Source: Codonopsis lanceolata (Eukaryota > Streptophyta > Magnoliopsida > Asterales > Campanulaceae). From it: a DNA stretch of 64,000 nt. The notes under the pieces are model-generated. The model saw nothing but the letters and a program-made list of their open reading frames with translations, did no database searches and was not told the origin of the DNA. Shown piece by piece: positions 1 through 13,259 of the stretch (positions within the stretch are counted from its first letter, which is position 1; every line of letters begins with the position of its first letter). The DNA is taken from NCBI GenBank assembly GCA_013146195.2, contig CM028377.1, positions 106,370,094-106,434,093 on the forward strand. Direction: 5' to 3'. Position numbers and translations under genes: made by a program.

Positions 1-274
1 TAACAATTATTGTGAATGATACACTTTGCAAAAATAACAATTAACCCCCTAAACATTTGTAAAAATAAAAATTAACTCCCTAAACGTTTGCAAAAATAAT
101 TGTTAAGCCCCTAAACTATAAACAATTAACAATTAGCCCCCCATAAACTATTAACAAATAACCAACTAAACTTTTTGCAAAAATAACAATTATTGTGACA
201 GATGAACTTTACAAAAATAACAATTAACTCTCGTAATTAATTATTGTTTTACATTACATAAAGTGAAAAATTAA
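1..274. repeat. AT-rich degenerate tandem repeat
   Basis: The stretch repeats a roughly 30-35 bp phrase built on 'aaaaataacaattaa', a C-run, 'ctaaac' and 'ttgca', with many small changes. It lies beyond the 3' end of the Mutator-like remnant next door and may be its terminal or subterminal sequence, but the window starts inside it so no outer boundary can be seen. No gene is visible. Confidence 0.5.
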
Positions 275-1020
275 CCGTTAACCCTCTACATTAAGGTAAT
301 TAGTAAATCGATCATGCCAAATTGATAGCCAATGTCGTATCGTTGGGTGACAACAATCTTCCCACCTCGGAATAATGGGCAGACGAGGCAGGGGACTTGA
401 AGGCTTCATCCCAAGTGCTACGAAGTGGATTAAATTGACCCACCCAAAGTCAATACTTGTGGTCCAGGGTTGTGGGGGTTGTAGCGGTTGTCCATCAACA
501 GACCGAGCTTGCAACGACAATCATGTATTGCAAGCAATTGGTATATTAGACAAATAAGTCACAATCCTCTGATACTGTGTAGCAATTACCCAACCGAGCA
601 TGATCATATTCAACTAATGCTCAGTTGGAGCCGGAGAGGTATGCCAATTCAGACCTACCAACGATCCTTCAATGTCACCTTCCAAGAAGTTGATGGCTGA
701 GTAGAAGTCCTAATAGTCAGTAAGTTCTTGCATCAAGTCATTAAGCACTTGATCCCATTTTTCTTTGTCGTGATAAATAAAGAGGGCAATAACTCGGAAA
801 CCACAATTTCCATCTGCTTTGACATCTATAACACTTGATATGAAAGTGATCATCAATGGTGGAAGCTAAGAGGCGTATGGAATGGAATTACCCGTCGATG
901 CTAATGAACTACATCATTTTCCTCTTCCTCTACCTCTACATTTATCTCTACCTCCTGATTCTCTTTTTGGTTAACGATTAACATGTTCGTAACCTGTTTA
1001 TGTGAAAATAATTATAAACA

Positions 1021-1689
1021 TTAAAGTATAAATAATTTACTATAAAGAAATGTAAAAAGTAATATGACGTAAACATTTAACATTTTTAAATCTGAGAGGT
1101 CTCTCTTTGTCGAGTTCTTCTTTGGACGCCCTTTATGTCGCATTATTTCTGGTTTAGAAATGTTAGTTGGGGGATGTACAACATCGAAAAACTCTTTAGT
1201 ATAGTGATATTGTTGCGATTCAGGAGTCCCGTCCATATCTGATAAAACATTTTTTTTTATCAAATTAGCCGCAGATTCCCTTGATGTACTCATATCTTGA
1301 ACTCCGCCCATAGATAATGTCTTCAAAAACACATGGATATGATGGGGTTCAATTGGGACATTTGTCTGCTCCATGTGCCACATTTCACAACTAAATGGTA
1401 AACCGTAACTTGTCCTCAACAAACACCCACACTTTTTAGAATCACCCTCAATTGGATTCTTTATACATTGTGTCGAATTCCATTTGTATTGTAGCAACTC
1501 AAAAGCATGATAAGATATCTTAAATCTCAATCGACGGAGAAGAAAATTTGAGGATGTCAAATGATGAATTACATTCAAAGACCTTTCAAATAGAGTCAAG
1601 ATCTTATTGACCCGAAGCTCGATAGCATGGTGGATTTGATCGAATATATGATCGAAACCCCCAGCTGACGTGCATAACCATCTCTTCAT
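1021..1689 (-). pseudogene. MULE protein fragment: SWIM zinc-finger region
   Basis: This is a 222-residue open stretch inside the decayed element. Its middle holds the CxC...CxxxH pattern of a SWIM domain ('KCGCLLRTSYGLPFSCEMWH'), which in this family binds zinc and follows the transposase core. The segment 'MRHKGRPKKNSTKRDLSD' is the basic linker normally seen between SWIM and the C-terminal domain in OTU-bearing plant MULE proteins. The last 20 residues ('LNVYVILLFTFLYSKLFIL') are not expected in the family and probably read into decayed sequence. It is not a complete gene. Confidence 0.7.
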
Positions 1690-1891
1690 TTGGGTGTGTG
1701 CACTCTCAACTTTGTAACATATTGCACAGTCACAAAAAAATTACATAATGTTCATAAACAATAAATATATTGCATTTATAAACATATAAGTTTTACCCGT
1801 TTGTCCTTTGATTGCCGAAATACATGCATTGCTTGGTCAAAACACAAACAAATATATCTTTATAGGGCTCCAACCAAGTCGAATTAACATA

Positions 1892-2311
1892 TCAAACAAC
1901 TGTCTGAATATTTTCCCACGACTCATCCATCTCTTGACAATGTTCGAAGTATTCTTCGTCAGTTTTGGATTCAACTATATACATCCACCTCTTCATAAAT
2001 ATTGCAGCATAACTTCTCATTCCCAACAGGTTTCTTGCATTCATGAGAGCTAGCTCCTTATCCGTGACAATGACATCCGGTGGGCGAATATGAACTAATA
2101 AAGCACGCAACTGATGTAATGCCAAAACAAGTGTTTCACTTTTCTCATTCTTCAAGAATGCAAATGCAACATGAAAATTCTTTCCCGCAAATGTAACTTT
2201 AATGATTTTCAATAATGACAAATCATATTTATTATTCTTGTATGTTGAGTCCATAAAGAGAACATACAGAAATAAGGCCAACATCTCTTCAGCCTTCGAA
2301 TGAGCAAACAT
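1892..2311 (-). pseudogene. MULE transposase core fragment
   Basis: This is a 139-residue open stretch with the signature of the MULE transposase domain: 'MDSTYKNNKYDLSLL' with the first catalytic Asp, then 'IKVTFAGKNFHVAFAFLKNEKSE' (about residues 35-57), then 'PPDVIVTDKELALMNA' with a second acidic position. The third acidic residue would be further downstream, where the frame is lost. It sits between the FAR1-like piece and the SWIM piece in the correct order. It is not functional on its own. Confidence 0.75.
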
Positions 2312-3049
2312 AATATCAAGTCAATATAACTTTGTTTTTTTTTGGCAAGTCTCTTTGACCTGAACAAGAAAATATATCCACGTCGACTTATCTCATCTAA
2401 AAAATACTCTATTTTTTATTTATTTCCCATTTTCTTATTTCTTATACCTACCAAAGCATTATCTGCATACTTTCTCGAACTTCTGTAATCATGATTTTCT
2501 TTTTTCAATAGATTTAATATTTGTTTCGGCTTCACATTAGCATTATAAAGTTGATCAACTCTTTCAATCTCAGTATTTGTCAACTTCGATGCTGAAGTGT
2601 GCATTTTTCTCCCATTGAAAGTGGATGTTTGTAAGCATTGTTAAACTCGTTAACTTTAACTCTCAAATCATCATCTTTTACTTCATGCAAATACATTTCA
2701 AATTTACACAAAAACTTCTTCGAACCATTTTTCTTTACATTTTTTTAATCTTTTTTACCATCATACCGATGTTTTCCACCATTCTTACAACTCAACCAAA
2801 CTTTACGAGTGTTATCAAATTTAGTTTTACTTTTGGGTACGTAAAAGTATATATCCTCGGCACATCCGGTATCTCTAACCCATTTTTCTGCCGCTTCTCG
2901 ATCAATTAATTTTTCATTCGTCACAAAAAATGAGATACATCCGAAAATAAATTATTAACGTTTTCAAACTGGTAGTCCTATATACAAATAACAATAAAAC
3001 CATATTAATAATTAATAATATAAAAAACAATTTTCCAGCAAAATCAACC

Positions 3050-3300
3050 AAAGAACCGCTACAAAGTAACGGTTATATTGATATATAGCCGCTATTGTGT
3101 AGTGGTAATAATTTAATACATCCGCTATAAACAAGCGAACATATTTATTTACATCCGCTTTTTAAAAACGAATGTTAACCTAAATATCCGCTACGTGGTT
3201 TCGGTTATTTTATGAAAAAACCGCTGACAAATAGTGGTACTTAGGCTAAACATCCGCTGTGTCCTAGCGGATGTTTAAGCCAGTTAAGAATTTTTTTAAA
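3050..3300. repeat. Subterminal repeats with the core CCGCT
   Basis: About nine copies of CCGCT/AGCGG-type words lie in both orientations within 250 bp, several as 'atccgct' or 'agcggat', with a close inverted pair at about 3252-3273 ('catccgctgtgtcctagcggatg'-like, shown here only by its arms CATCCGCT and AGCGGATG). Such arrays are common near the ends of DNA transposons. It lies at the 5' side of the Mutator-like remnant, so it may be that element's end. The link is inferred from position only. Confidence 0.5.
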
Positions 3301-3790
3301 AAAATTCAGTAAAAATACATTGAAAAATCAATATTTACCTCAAAATAATTATCCTTATTAGCATTTTCATCTTTATTAAGATTACAATCATAACCTATTA
3401 TAAATTGGTTGAAAGGTTTGAAGAGTTTTTGTATTTTAAAAACGAAGATGATTGTGAGAATGAGAAATAAATTGAGAGTATTTGGAGGAGTTGGAAGTAG
3501 TATTAAAGTGGGAAAGTGATGGTTAATTGGGGGAGTAAATAAAAAATATTTAATATATATATAAATAGATAATTATATATTTTCACACATTAAATAGTGT
3601 TACTATTTGTAAAATAGTCGTTACTTCTAATATTCACTCGTACGGACTTTTGCCTAATTTATTCATGATATTTACCTGTCCCGCAAACAAAACACCCGCC
3701 CACGCATGAACTTTTTGCTTAAAAGTGAAAAAAGCTGCAGTCAACTGTAAAATTCTCAGTCGTCGCACACACATCATTTCTATTCAAGTC

Positions 3791-3822
<32 letters not shown>

Positions 3823-3910
3823 CAGCGAAATTGGTGGGAAGGAAGACGTCCATGGCCTAGGGTTTGGTTTCTCTCTCCCGAGCTGCACCTGCACGCATTT
3901 TTTTTAATCC
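3301..3910 (+). promoter_or_regulatory. Nicastrin upstream region and 5' leader
   Basis: This AT-rich stretch between the transposon end and the nicastrin start codon holds a TATA-like run near 3550-3566 and a (GA)n tract at 3796-3822. The tract is probably in the 5' leader; the NDUFS1 leader in this window has one too. No transcription start can be fixed from the sequence. Confidence 0.35.
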
Positions 3911-4701
3911 ATGGGGACGATAAACTTTGTCTATGTCCTGCTATGCTTCCTCGCCCGGCTTCATCTCTCTTTCTCCGGTAAATAATTTTGACCTCCTTTC
4001 TCCTTTAAATCTGTCCTGCATTTCCTCTTACTTTCTGTCCACGAGTCCATTCTGTACGGTTTGCGAGAAAATGTTCAGCAGCGAGGAAAAATAAATTGAA
4101 TGAAAAATGACGTGAATTTTTTTTTATCCGCACAACTTTTAGTAGTTTGATGATTACGTGTAAAAATTTGGGCGATGGCCTCTAAGTATTTTTAGCTTAA
4201 TTAATACAATAATGTTGGGGCTACTTTGTTTGGGATACTCCATTACTTGTACAAATTCTGGTGTTGTCTCACGGTGTTTTTCTGTTCGTCCTGTTTGGTT
4301 AGTGGGAAAATGTCAAACTGCAGAGGAATATAAAATAGGAAAAATATATTTGATATATGTGGAGATGCCTCAATGAATCACGACTTGCTTATGTTTGTCT
4401 ACTTCAGTTATCCTACATTTGAAAAGATGTGGCGTACGTGGATTTCTTGTACATATACGGCTTTTAGTAATTTCTATTACTTGTTAAAATTTGGGTGATC
4501 TCTCGAAGTATTTTTAGCTTAATTATAGCAATAATGTTAGGGATATTCAGATTTGGATGCCCAATTTGGGACACCCATGAATTGTATGGATTAAAGTGAG
4601 TTATTTGTAAGTTCTACTAGTTAGTCAAATTGACTTGACTCACTTGAGCATTTTCATTGGCACTCTTCATTGGGTACCCCTGGTGCTAGTGGATAACTCT
4701 T

Positions 4702-4765
<64 letters not shown>

Positions 4766-7700
4766 TACATACATACATATACATGGGACTTATATAAAAA
4801 AATATATCCATGGGAGTGCATCTGAGTAATAGCTATGTTGGCAGTCTAGATTATAGCTATGTTTATTTCATTGCAAATCATCTTTTAGAAAATATTGCAA
4901 TATTGGCGTATGAGTTGCATGACACTAAAAGTGACTCCTTTGCATTGCTGATTGTGATCTATAAAGTAAAGTGGAGGATTGCATTGTCAGGTTCTTTCCT
5001 TTGAAAATCATTTTAATTGTACATCACATGTTTTGTGTAAGGAGAATTGATAGTTTATTGGCAGAGAGGAATTTATTAAATTGGTTTGTAAATTTTAATG
5101 GAAATATGTGATAAGTTTAGTGTGATCTATAAAATGAAGTGGAGGATTGCATTGTCATGCAACTCATACACCAATTTAATAAATTCCTCTCTGCCAATAG
5201 ACTATCAATTCTCCTTACACAAAAAGTGACTCCTTTGCATCGCTGATTGTGATCTATAAAATAAAGTGGAGGATTGCATTGTCAGGTTCTTTCCTTTGAA
5301 AATCATTTTAATTGTACATCACATGTTTTGTGTAAGGAGAGAATTGATAGTTTATTGGCAGAGAGGAATTTATTAAATTGGTTTGTAAAGTTCAATGGAA
5401 ATATGTGATAAGTTTTCATTTTGGATTAAAGTGAAGATACGATATCAAATTCTTTGCTTTATTATTATTGTTTGTCATCCTGCAATCAAATATTTTGTTG
5501 ACAGTAAGGTTTTTGTTATTACTTATTTCTATACATTCCTTTTCGTTTATATACATATACTCCAAACACTGCGTATCTGTGGTGGATGCATATCTAGCGC
5601 GGGTACACTTAAGATATTTCAGATCATCGGCATCCCTCTCGTATCCAACAAACTGAGAGAAAGAACAGATACATGGTAGGCATATTCACCGCTTTCCCAT
5701 TTAAAAATTAAAACCCTAACATCGAATATTGAACCCCAAATTCCCCACTCTGGCATTATCGTCAAACAACCTAACAATTTTTTTAAGAAACAACTCATAA
5801 ACACTAACCCTGCTATCTAATACCCAACAAAACATAACGCAACTTCTGAACCACGAGATCTGATTTTGGTTTACTTTTGCTTCTTTTTTCTTTTTCAAAA
5901 CATTTTTTAGTATATATGGTTCTTAAAATTTATAGAAAAATGGTATCTCGCTGTATAGATCCTACTTTCTAAGAAATTGTAAGTATTCTAGTTCCATTAC
6001 TGCACCTGTATGTCTATTAGTATCCATGTTTCATAGCTTCTCATATTCATCTTTAAAGGGCAAGTGATGTTGGTGTTTATCAATTTACTGATTAGACTCA
6101 TGGTGTTAATTGTCTGGAAATAAAGTACCAAGTCTAATATCCTCACGTCGCAGAGTGAAGAAGAGTTGAGAGTGAAATAGTACAGGCCCTTATATGAAAT
6201 TAAACCTCTGTATTCTTTATTCAAAATAATCAAATCGGAAGGATAGGCAATTTCAAGATATTTAAATAATTGGCAGAGCTTATTGGAGCCACTATTGGTG
6301 CTCCATATCTCATTTGATATGGTGATCATATTCAATATTGTCCTTAATGAATAGGCAGCTCGGGGGCGGTCATACGTCGTACCACCCCAATTCAATTTTT
6401 GTGCCCCATAACCGCCCCATTCCTTACCGGGGAATCAATTCGTCCCTCCATATCCATTTCCCACAGGTAACGGTTAATCGTGGAATACCCACGCGGAATT
6501 GGTCAAGCTAATATTTTGGTTCAAAACACTCAAAAATTAATTTTAAAATAACATACTATGTAATCAAGTTCATTAAAGAATATTATTTTACTTATTACTA
6601 ATTTTAATCACCTTCGTAAAAGCTCAAAAGACTAAGAAGTTGTGTACGATACAAATTCACTAGTAATACTATAATGAATAGTTGAAAGTTGAAGATTTTG
6701 GCTAACCTCACAAGAATATATAATCAAATTCGGAGACCTCTTTGCATGAATGGAACCTTTTTGTGGTTATGGAGGATAGTGCAATCCAATTATAATTTTG
6801 TTTAGTATACTTCCCGTGTACATGGTTACGCCTCCCTTTTTGGCGTTGTAATTAATACAACCTTTATTTATTAAAATAAAATAAAATAAAAATAATCGAA
6901 TTCAACATTGCTTTTCCGATCCCAACAACCATTGTCATCGAGCTTCTTCTTAGTTCTTCTTTTCTTTTTTCTTTCCAGTCTCTTTCCTTCTAATGTGCTT
7001 TATCTCCTTTGCGCTTAACAACCCTTCCTAGAGTGAAACCCATTCCAACCATGTGCATGACCTTTAGTATTCTTGTCCGTTTACATCATCATATTTTTAA
7101 TTATATAGTGGGTCAAGTCCAACCCAAAATCAAAATAAAGTCTTGCACTTTAAAAAAAGAAGTCTATTTTTATTTATAATGGTTTTTTATCAATGCAATT
7201 ATCTATAATTTTTTTTTGATAAGTGATTATCTATAATTAACTTCATCTTATTTTATTTTATTTATATTTGTTTTTTAATTATTTGTTTAATTTTCATACA
7301 TTGCAATCACTAAATGTTTTTTTACTAATCTATATTAACATAAATTTTGTGCACCGACGGGTTGATTACAAGTTTTACTAATAATAAGTTGATATTACCA
7401 TAAATAAACTTGGATATATTACACTGTTATACAAAATCACAAACTACGAACAAAATTATGGATACAATACAATAGTACAAAATCACATATATAAATACCT
7501 ATTACATGTAACAAGACTATTGCATACATAAACATAATCTTGGATAGGGAAACGTGCAAAAGAATTAATTTGTCATGATCATGGCTGGTCATATCTTTTA
7601 GGGGCATGTGGCAAACAAGAAATTTAAGTCCACTACGAAAGACAATATTTAAACATTTGTGTTTATGCATGCGTGTGTATAACCATAAAGTTAGAATATA

Positions 7701-10700
7701 ATTATTCATCATACAAGTTCACACAAAATTTATATCGAATCTTATAAAATAATATAGTACTTGGCCAAAATTAAGTTTTATTAAATTTTCGAGTGCCATA
7801 CATCTATAAAAGAGTTCCAATGTTTTTTTCTTTTTTATTCCTATTGTAATTAGATAGATCAAAGAAACAAGTGCATGCTGCCAAATAGAGAGAGAGAGAG
7901 ATTAGCCGTTAGAATTCTGACGTTAAAGATGAAAGAGAGTTAGGGTGAAAAAGAACTGCTGAATTCCAATGTTACGGAACTCTTCATATTTTTTTTCGTT
8001 TTTCCTTTTTGCTAAAGCATAAAACTCTGGCCTTCTTTAAACATTGTTGGGTTTTGGAGGTCTTCCATTCCTTCTTCGAGGAGGAACGCTTTGAGAAAAC
8101 TCTCAATGTCTCCTTTATTTCCCTCATTCCGAAAAAGAAGGGTGCAGATGAGTTAAAGGATTTCAGGCCGATTAGCCTCATCGGTAGTATTTATAAATTG
8201 ATTTCGAAGGTTCTATCTTCAAGGCTCAGAAAAGTGGTAGGACTAGTGATTTTAGATTCTCAACATGCCTTCGTGGGCAACCACCAAATTCTAGATGCGG
8301 CATTGATAGCAAATGAAGCGGTGGATGCTAGGGTGAGGAGTGGGATTCCAGGTGTAATGTGCAGGCTCGATATAGAGAAGGCTTATGATCATGCTAAATG
8401 AGATTTTTTGATTTATCTTTTGGAGAGAATGGGCTTTGGGGAAAAATGGAGAAAATGGGTTAGGTTCTGCATCTCAACGATCAGGTTCTCAATTCTGGTC
8501 AATGGAGAATCTGCAGGTTTTTTCTCGAGTTCGAGAGGGCTGCGCCAGGGGGATCCCCTGTCTCCTCTCCTGTTTATCGTGGTCATGGAAGCGCTGAGTC
8601 GTCTCATTGGTAAGGCCGTGGCAGGAGGATTCGTTCGGGGCTTTGAGGTGGGAAGAGGTACAGATCTCACAGAATGTCTATTTCACACCTCCTGTTTGTT
8701 TGCAGATAACACGTTGGTCTTCCCTGAAGCAAACAGGGATCAGCTGGGTTATCTTCGGATGATTTTATTATTCTTCCAAGGGCTGTCGGGTCTGAGGATC
8801 AATATTTCGAAGAGCAAGATTATTCCAGTTGGTAGGGTGGATAATGTAGAGAGTCTGGCTTCTTTCTTTGGGTGTTAAATTTCTGCTCTTCCTTCGATGT
8901 ATCTGGGCCTCCCCCTAGGAGCTTTGTATAAAAATGTCAATCTGTGGAATTCTGTAGTGGAAAGGTTTGGAAGAAGACTCACCAGCCGGAAGAGACAGTA
9001 TTTCAAGGGAGGTAGGTTGACTTTGATAAAAAGTACCTTGTCCAATTTACGCATGTATTTTCTGTCTCTTTTCGTTACCCCAATTTCAGTTGTGAAGAGG
9101 ATTGAGAAGTTGAAAAGGGACTTCCTTTGGGAAGGTGGTAAGGAGGAGAGGAAATATCACTTAATGAAGTGGGATTCAGTGTGCAGCAGCAAGGGGGCTG
9201 GTGGCTTAGGAATTAAGAATATCCGTAAATTCAATGCTGCTTTGTTAGGCAAATGGTTGTGGAGGTTTTTAGTTGATAAAGAAGGATTATGGAGGAGATT
9301 AGTAGTGGGCAAGAAGGATTATGATCATCTGTGGTTCCCAAAGAAAGTCCATAGCGATCATGGTTGTAGTGTCTGGAAAGGAATCATGAGAGGGTGGGAT
9401 ACTTTCAGTCGGTTCATTTCGTTCGAGATTGGCTTCGGTAACTCTGTCAGGTTCTGGAAGGATAGGTGGTGCGGGGACACGCTTCTACAATTCAGGTTCC
9501 CTAATCAGTACAGTGTTGCGGTAAATAAGGATGATCTGGTGAGCTCGATTCTAGAAATCTATGACGGGACAGATTTTTGGAATCCTGTGTTTTGCAGAAA
9601 TTTCGAGGATTGGGAGATTGGGGATCTGGTCCAAATGCTGGCTTTGCTTCACGAAGTGAAGAGACAAGTTTCGGGCGATGATAGAGTTGCCTGGGAGGGG
9701 GGTAAGGATAGAAAATTCTAGTCAAGCCTTTCTATTCCAAGCTGAATATTAGTGATAGAGTTTCGTTCCCTTGGAAAGATATATGGAGAGTAAAGGTGTC
9801 CAGTAGGGTGAGTTTTTTTGTGTGGGAGGCAGCCCGGGAAGCCATTTTGACGGGGGAAAATTTGAGAGCACGTGGTAAGGTTTACGTCAATCGGTGTGTT
9901 TTGTGTAAAAAGGAGGAGAATGTGAATCACCTGCTCTTGCATTGCCCCACAACACAGGAATTGTGGAGTCTGTTCTTCAATTTGGCCAGGGTTTGCTGTT
10001 ATTGAGGTTCTGCGTGGGTGGTCTCTGCACAAGAGAAGAAAATTAAACTCTTTCTGGATTCTTGCTCCTTGAGCGGTTTGATGGATCATTTGGAAGGAAC
10101 GGAACAGAAGGATGTTTGAGAATGTTGAGACTGATATAGAAGGGATCAAGGAAGCTTTTCTCCAGACTCTTAGATTCTGATGCTTAGAAGCTGATCCCAG
10201 TACTAGAATTAGAACAGGGGATCCTTTTGTATTTACAATAGAAAGGTCTTTTGTGATCTAATACTTTTGTCTTGTATACCCCCTGTGTACAAGGTCGCGC
10301 GACCTTTTTGGTGCTTGTTATATAATACTCTTTACTTATAAAAAAAAAAGACCTAAATAAGTTAAGTCTTATCTTTGAGTCATTCTTTTTTATTAATGAT
10401 AATGATAAAAATAGGGGCCTATATATATATATATACACACACACATACACGTGTTGCGGAGCCCTCCAAATTTTGGGGCCTTGAGTGGTCGCGCCTGAGC
10501 AAGTTGGTCATTTTCCTAAATAATATATTCTTTCATTTTCTTACGGGAAGGTCAAGCGGTGGATAGGAAGTACACCATTTGATTAGGTGGAAAGTGGTCT
10601 GTTCAAACAAGAGAGATGGAGGTTTGGGGATCAAAAGGCTTAAACTGTTCAATGTGGCTTTGTTGGGCAAGTGGATCTGGAGATATTTACTGGACAAAGA

Positions 10701-13110
10701 AACCCTTTGGAAAAAGGTAGTGTCGAGTAAATATGGCTTAGGAGATCACTAGTGGGAGCTGAATGAGGTTCACCTTTCTTATGGGGTGGGAATGTGGAAA
10801 GGAATTAGAAAGAGTTGAGATACAATGAAGAGATTCATAACTTATGCTGTGGGAAATGGGAACTTGGTTCAGTTTTGGAATGACATTTGGTGCGGAGATA
10901 CGGAGCTGCGGATGGTCTTTCCTTTGCTTTACAATCTCGCCAACAATAAGGAGGAAACTGTCGGTTCTGTTCTGCACTTTAATGGAGATGCACTTTAATG
11001 GAGATACTGCAACTTGGAATCCACCCTTTAGAAGGAACGTGCAGGATTGGGAGCTAGATTCTCTCGGGCGTCTTTTCGAGCTGCTCTGCAATCAAAAAGT
11101 AGATAGAGATAAAGAAGATATTGTTGTGTGGGAATTGGGAAAGTGGAAAGAAAAAAGAATTCTCGGCTAAGTCCTGCTATCAAAAGATCTTGGGCAGTCA
11201 AGGTTCGTTCCCATGGAAGAATGTGTGGAGGACAAAGGCCCCTTTGAGGGTGGGTTTTTTTTATGTGGGAAGCAGTGAATGATTTGCTAACTTGCGACAA
11301 TCTCCAGCGTCGTGGTAAAGCCTTTGTCAGTTGGTGTTACTTGGGCAAATGTGATGGGGAAAGTGTAAATCATTTGTTACTTCTTTGCCAGTTTGCTAGG
11401 AGGTGCTGGGACCTTGTGTTCAATCTGTTTAAAGTGGAGTGGGTTGTGCCCAATTTGGTGAAGGAATTGATGAGAGCGTGGTCCCTGCATAAACGAAAAC
11501 AGAGGAACCACTTTTGGGAGGCTGCTCCTTTGGTGATATGCTGGAGCATTTGGTTGGAAAGAAATGCTAGAATTTTTGAGAACGTGGATAGATCCTTAGA
11601 GAAGATCATGTAGCTTATTCTACAGGCTATGCCTTTTTGGTGCCATGAGTCGTTTCTATTTGGTACAAACCCTTTTGTAGAGTTTGTGGATAGCTTAGTA
11701 TGTAATTCATTTTCTTCGTGTATACTCCCTGTGTTACACAGAGGACGCGTCACCTGTTTTGACGCTAGCATATTTATAATACTCTCTTACTAATAAAAAA
11801 AAAACTTGTTTATCGACATATAAAGAAAGTCAAAGGGATGAACCTTGTTGAAATGTCAATAGTTCTTGATCAATTGTTGTAGATGATCGTAAATATGTTC
11901 GATTGATAATTTTCTAGTGACTGCCGGTATTGCAAGTCATGAAGTGATGAGGAGTAAGCGATCAAGCGGCAATTTCGAATGCTTGAGAATGATGTTAAGG
12001 TTTTAGTGTTATACATCTAACATATATATATACCTAGATTATTTGGTAAATACTTGTATGAATAATTGTAAAATTATATTACTTAAATAAGTAATTTGGG
12101 TAACGGTTCAGGGAATTGGGCGGGTGATGGGTTCAATATTGCTAATACCAAAGTCAAACCATTCCCCAGTTCTTCATTTCGGTTATTCCCCATTACCCCC
12201 CATATCGAGTCACACCGGTTAATAACTGTCAATTTTGGTTTTGGGTATCTACGGTTCGGTTCGAATTTGCCATCCCTAATAACAGTCTAGTTCTGTTTTC
12301 ATATAAAAATGGAAAGGGAATTAAAAATTGTTATACCACAATTCATTCATCTAGCAGCCTACATACATATATATATATATATATATGTATGTATATATAT
12401 ACACCGATACACATTCACACAACACATTTATAAATAAAGATATATACACACACATGATTTTGTTGGATTCAGTTCTAGAATCTGCATCCTATTTGGACAA
12501 CTCATGTTTACGTTGTAGTGGGTCCAAATGTATTTCCCTTTAAATGGCTCTTCTCTACTTGTGTCTATCTTCATGGTTTAGTAACCTACTCCTCTAAAAG
12601 CTTAAGGTATTACAGAAGGGCTCAACAATGTATATCAAACTTAGTACTCCCCCTCACGTGTGACTCGTCCACACCTGGAGAGATGGGCAAACATGTCTTA
12701 CCAGGGGCATCATAAACCAAACATTGTGCTAACATATGCTCTCACAATACTTAGGGTAACAAATGTGAGCGGGACGACTCGAACTTATGACCTTGCGCTC
12801 TGATAAGATGTTAAGTAATGAATACATCGAAAAGCTTAAGCTGTTAGAGAGGGACTCAACAATTTATAAGGCCCGTTTGATTTAGCTTATTGATATGTGT
12901 TGATGACTTATTACTTATGACTGATAACTTATTACTTATGACTTATAACTTATAACTTATGACCGATGACCGATGATCGATGACCGATGACCGATGACCG
13001 ATGACCGATGACCGATGACTGATGATTTAGCTTTTTAAAAGTGCTTATTAGTTTTCATAAGTTAGTGTGTGTGTGTGTTTGATTAATAAGTTGAAATAGT
13101 GCTGAAATAA

Positions 13111-13149
<39 letters not shown>

Positions 13150-13185
13150 ATTGATAATAATAATAATATTATTATTATTATCAAT

Positions 13186-13259
<74 letters not shown>

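Larger units (their letters stand above)
275..2945 (-). mobile_element. Decayed Mutator-like transposon (FAR1-type, MULE, SWIM and OTU parts)
   Basis: Reading the - strand from 2945 downwards, the parts follow the order of a plant MULE protein. A FAR1-type DNA-binding piece comes first (about 2925-2600; 'RKVWLSCKNGGKHRYDGKK', then an in-frame stop). A transposase core follows (2311-1892; 'FMDSTYKNNKYDLSLL', then 'VIVTDKELALMNA', which carries Asp residues of the DDE type). Next is a SWIM-like zinc motif (1689-1021; C-G-C, then 'GLPFSCEMWHM', then 'RPKKNSTKRDLSD'). Last is an OTU cysteine-protease piece ('DVKADGNCGFRVIA' near 820-770, then 'HFVALGMKPSSPLP' near 430-380, holding the usual Cys and His). 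Stops and frame changes break it at least five times, so it cannot make a full protein. It lies just upstream of the nicastrin gene, in opposite orientation. Family assignment is from motif recall; the terminal repeats are not defined. Confidence 0.8.

Noticed and set aside
8009..9721. Long forward frames that look like reverse transcriptase genes
   Set aside because: They are pieces of one broken LINE ORF2 with internal stops and a changed catalytic motif, not host genes.
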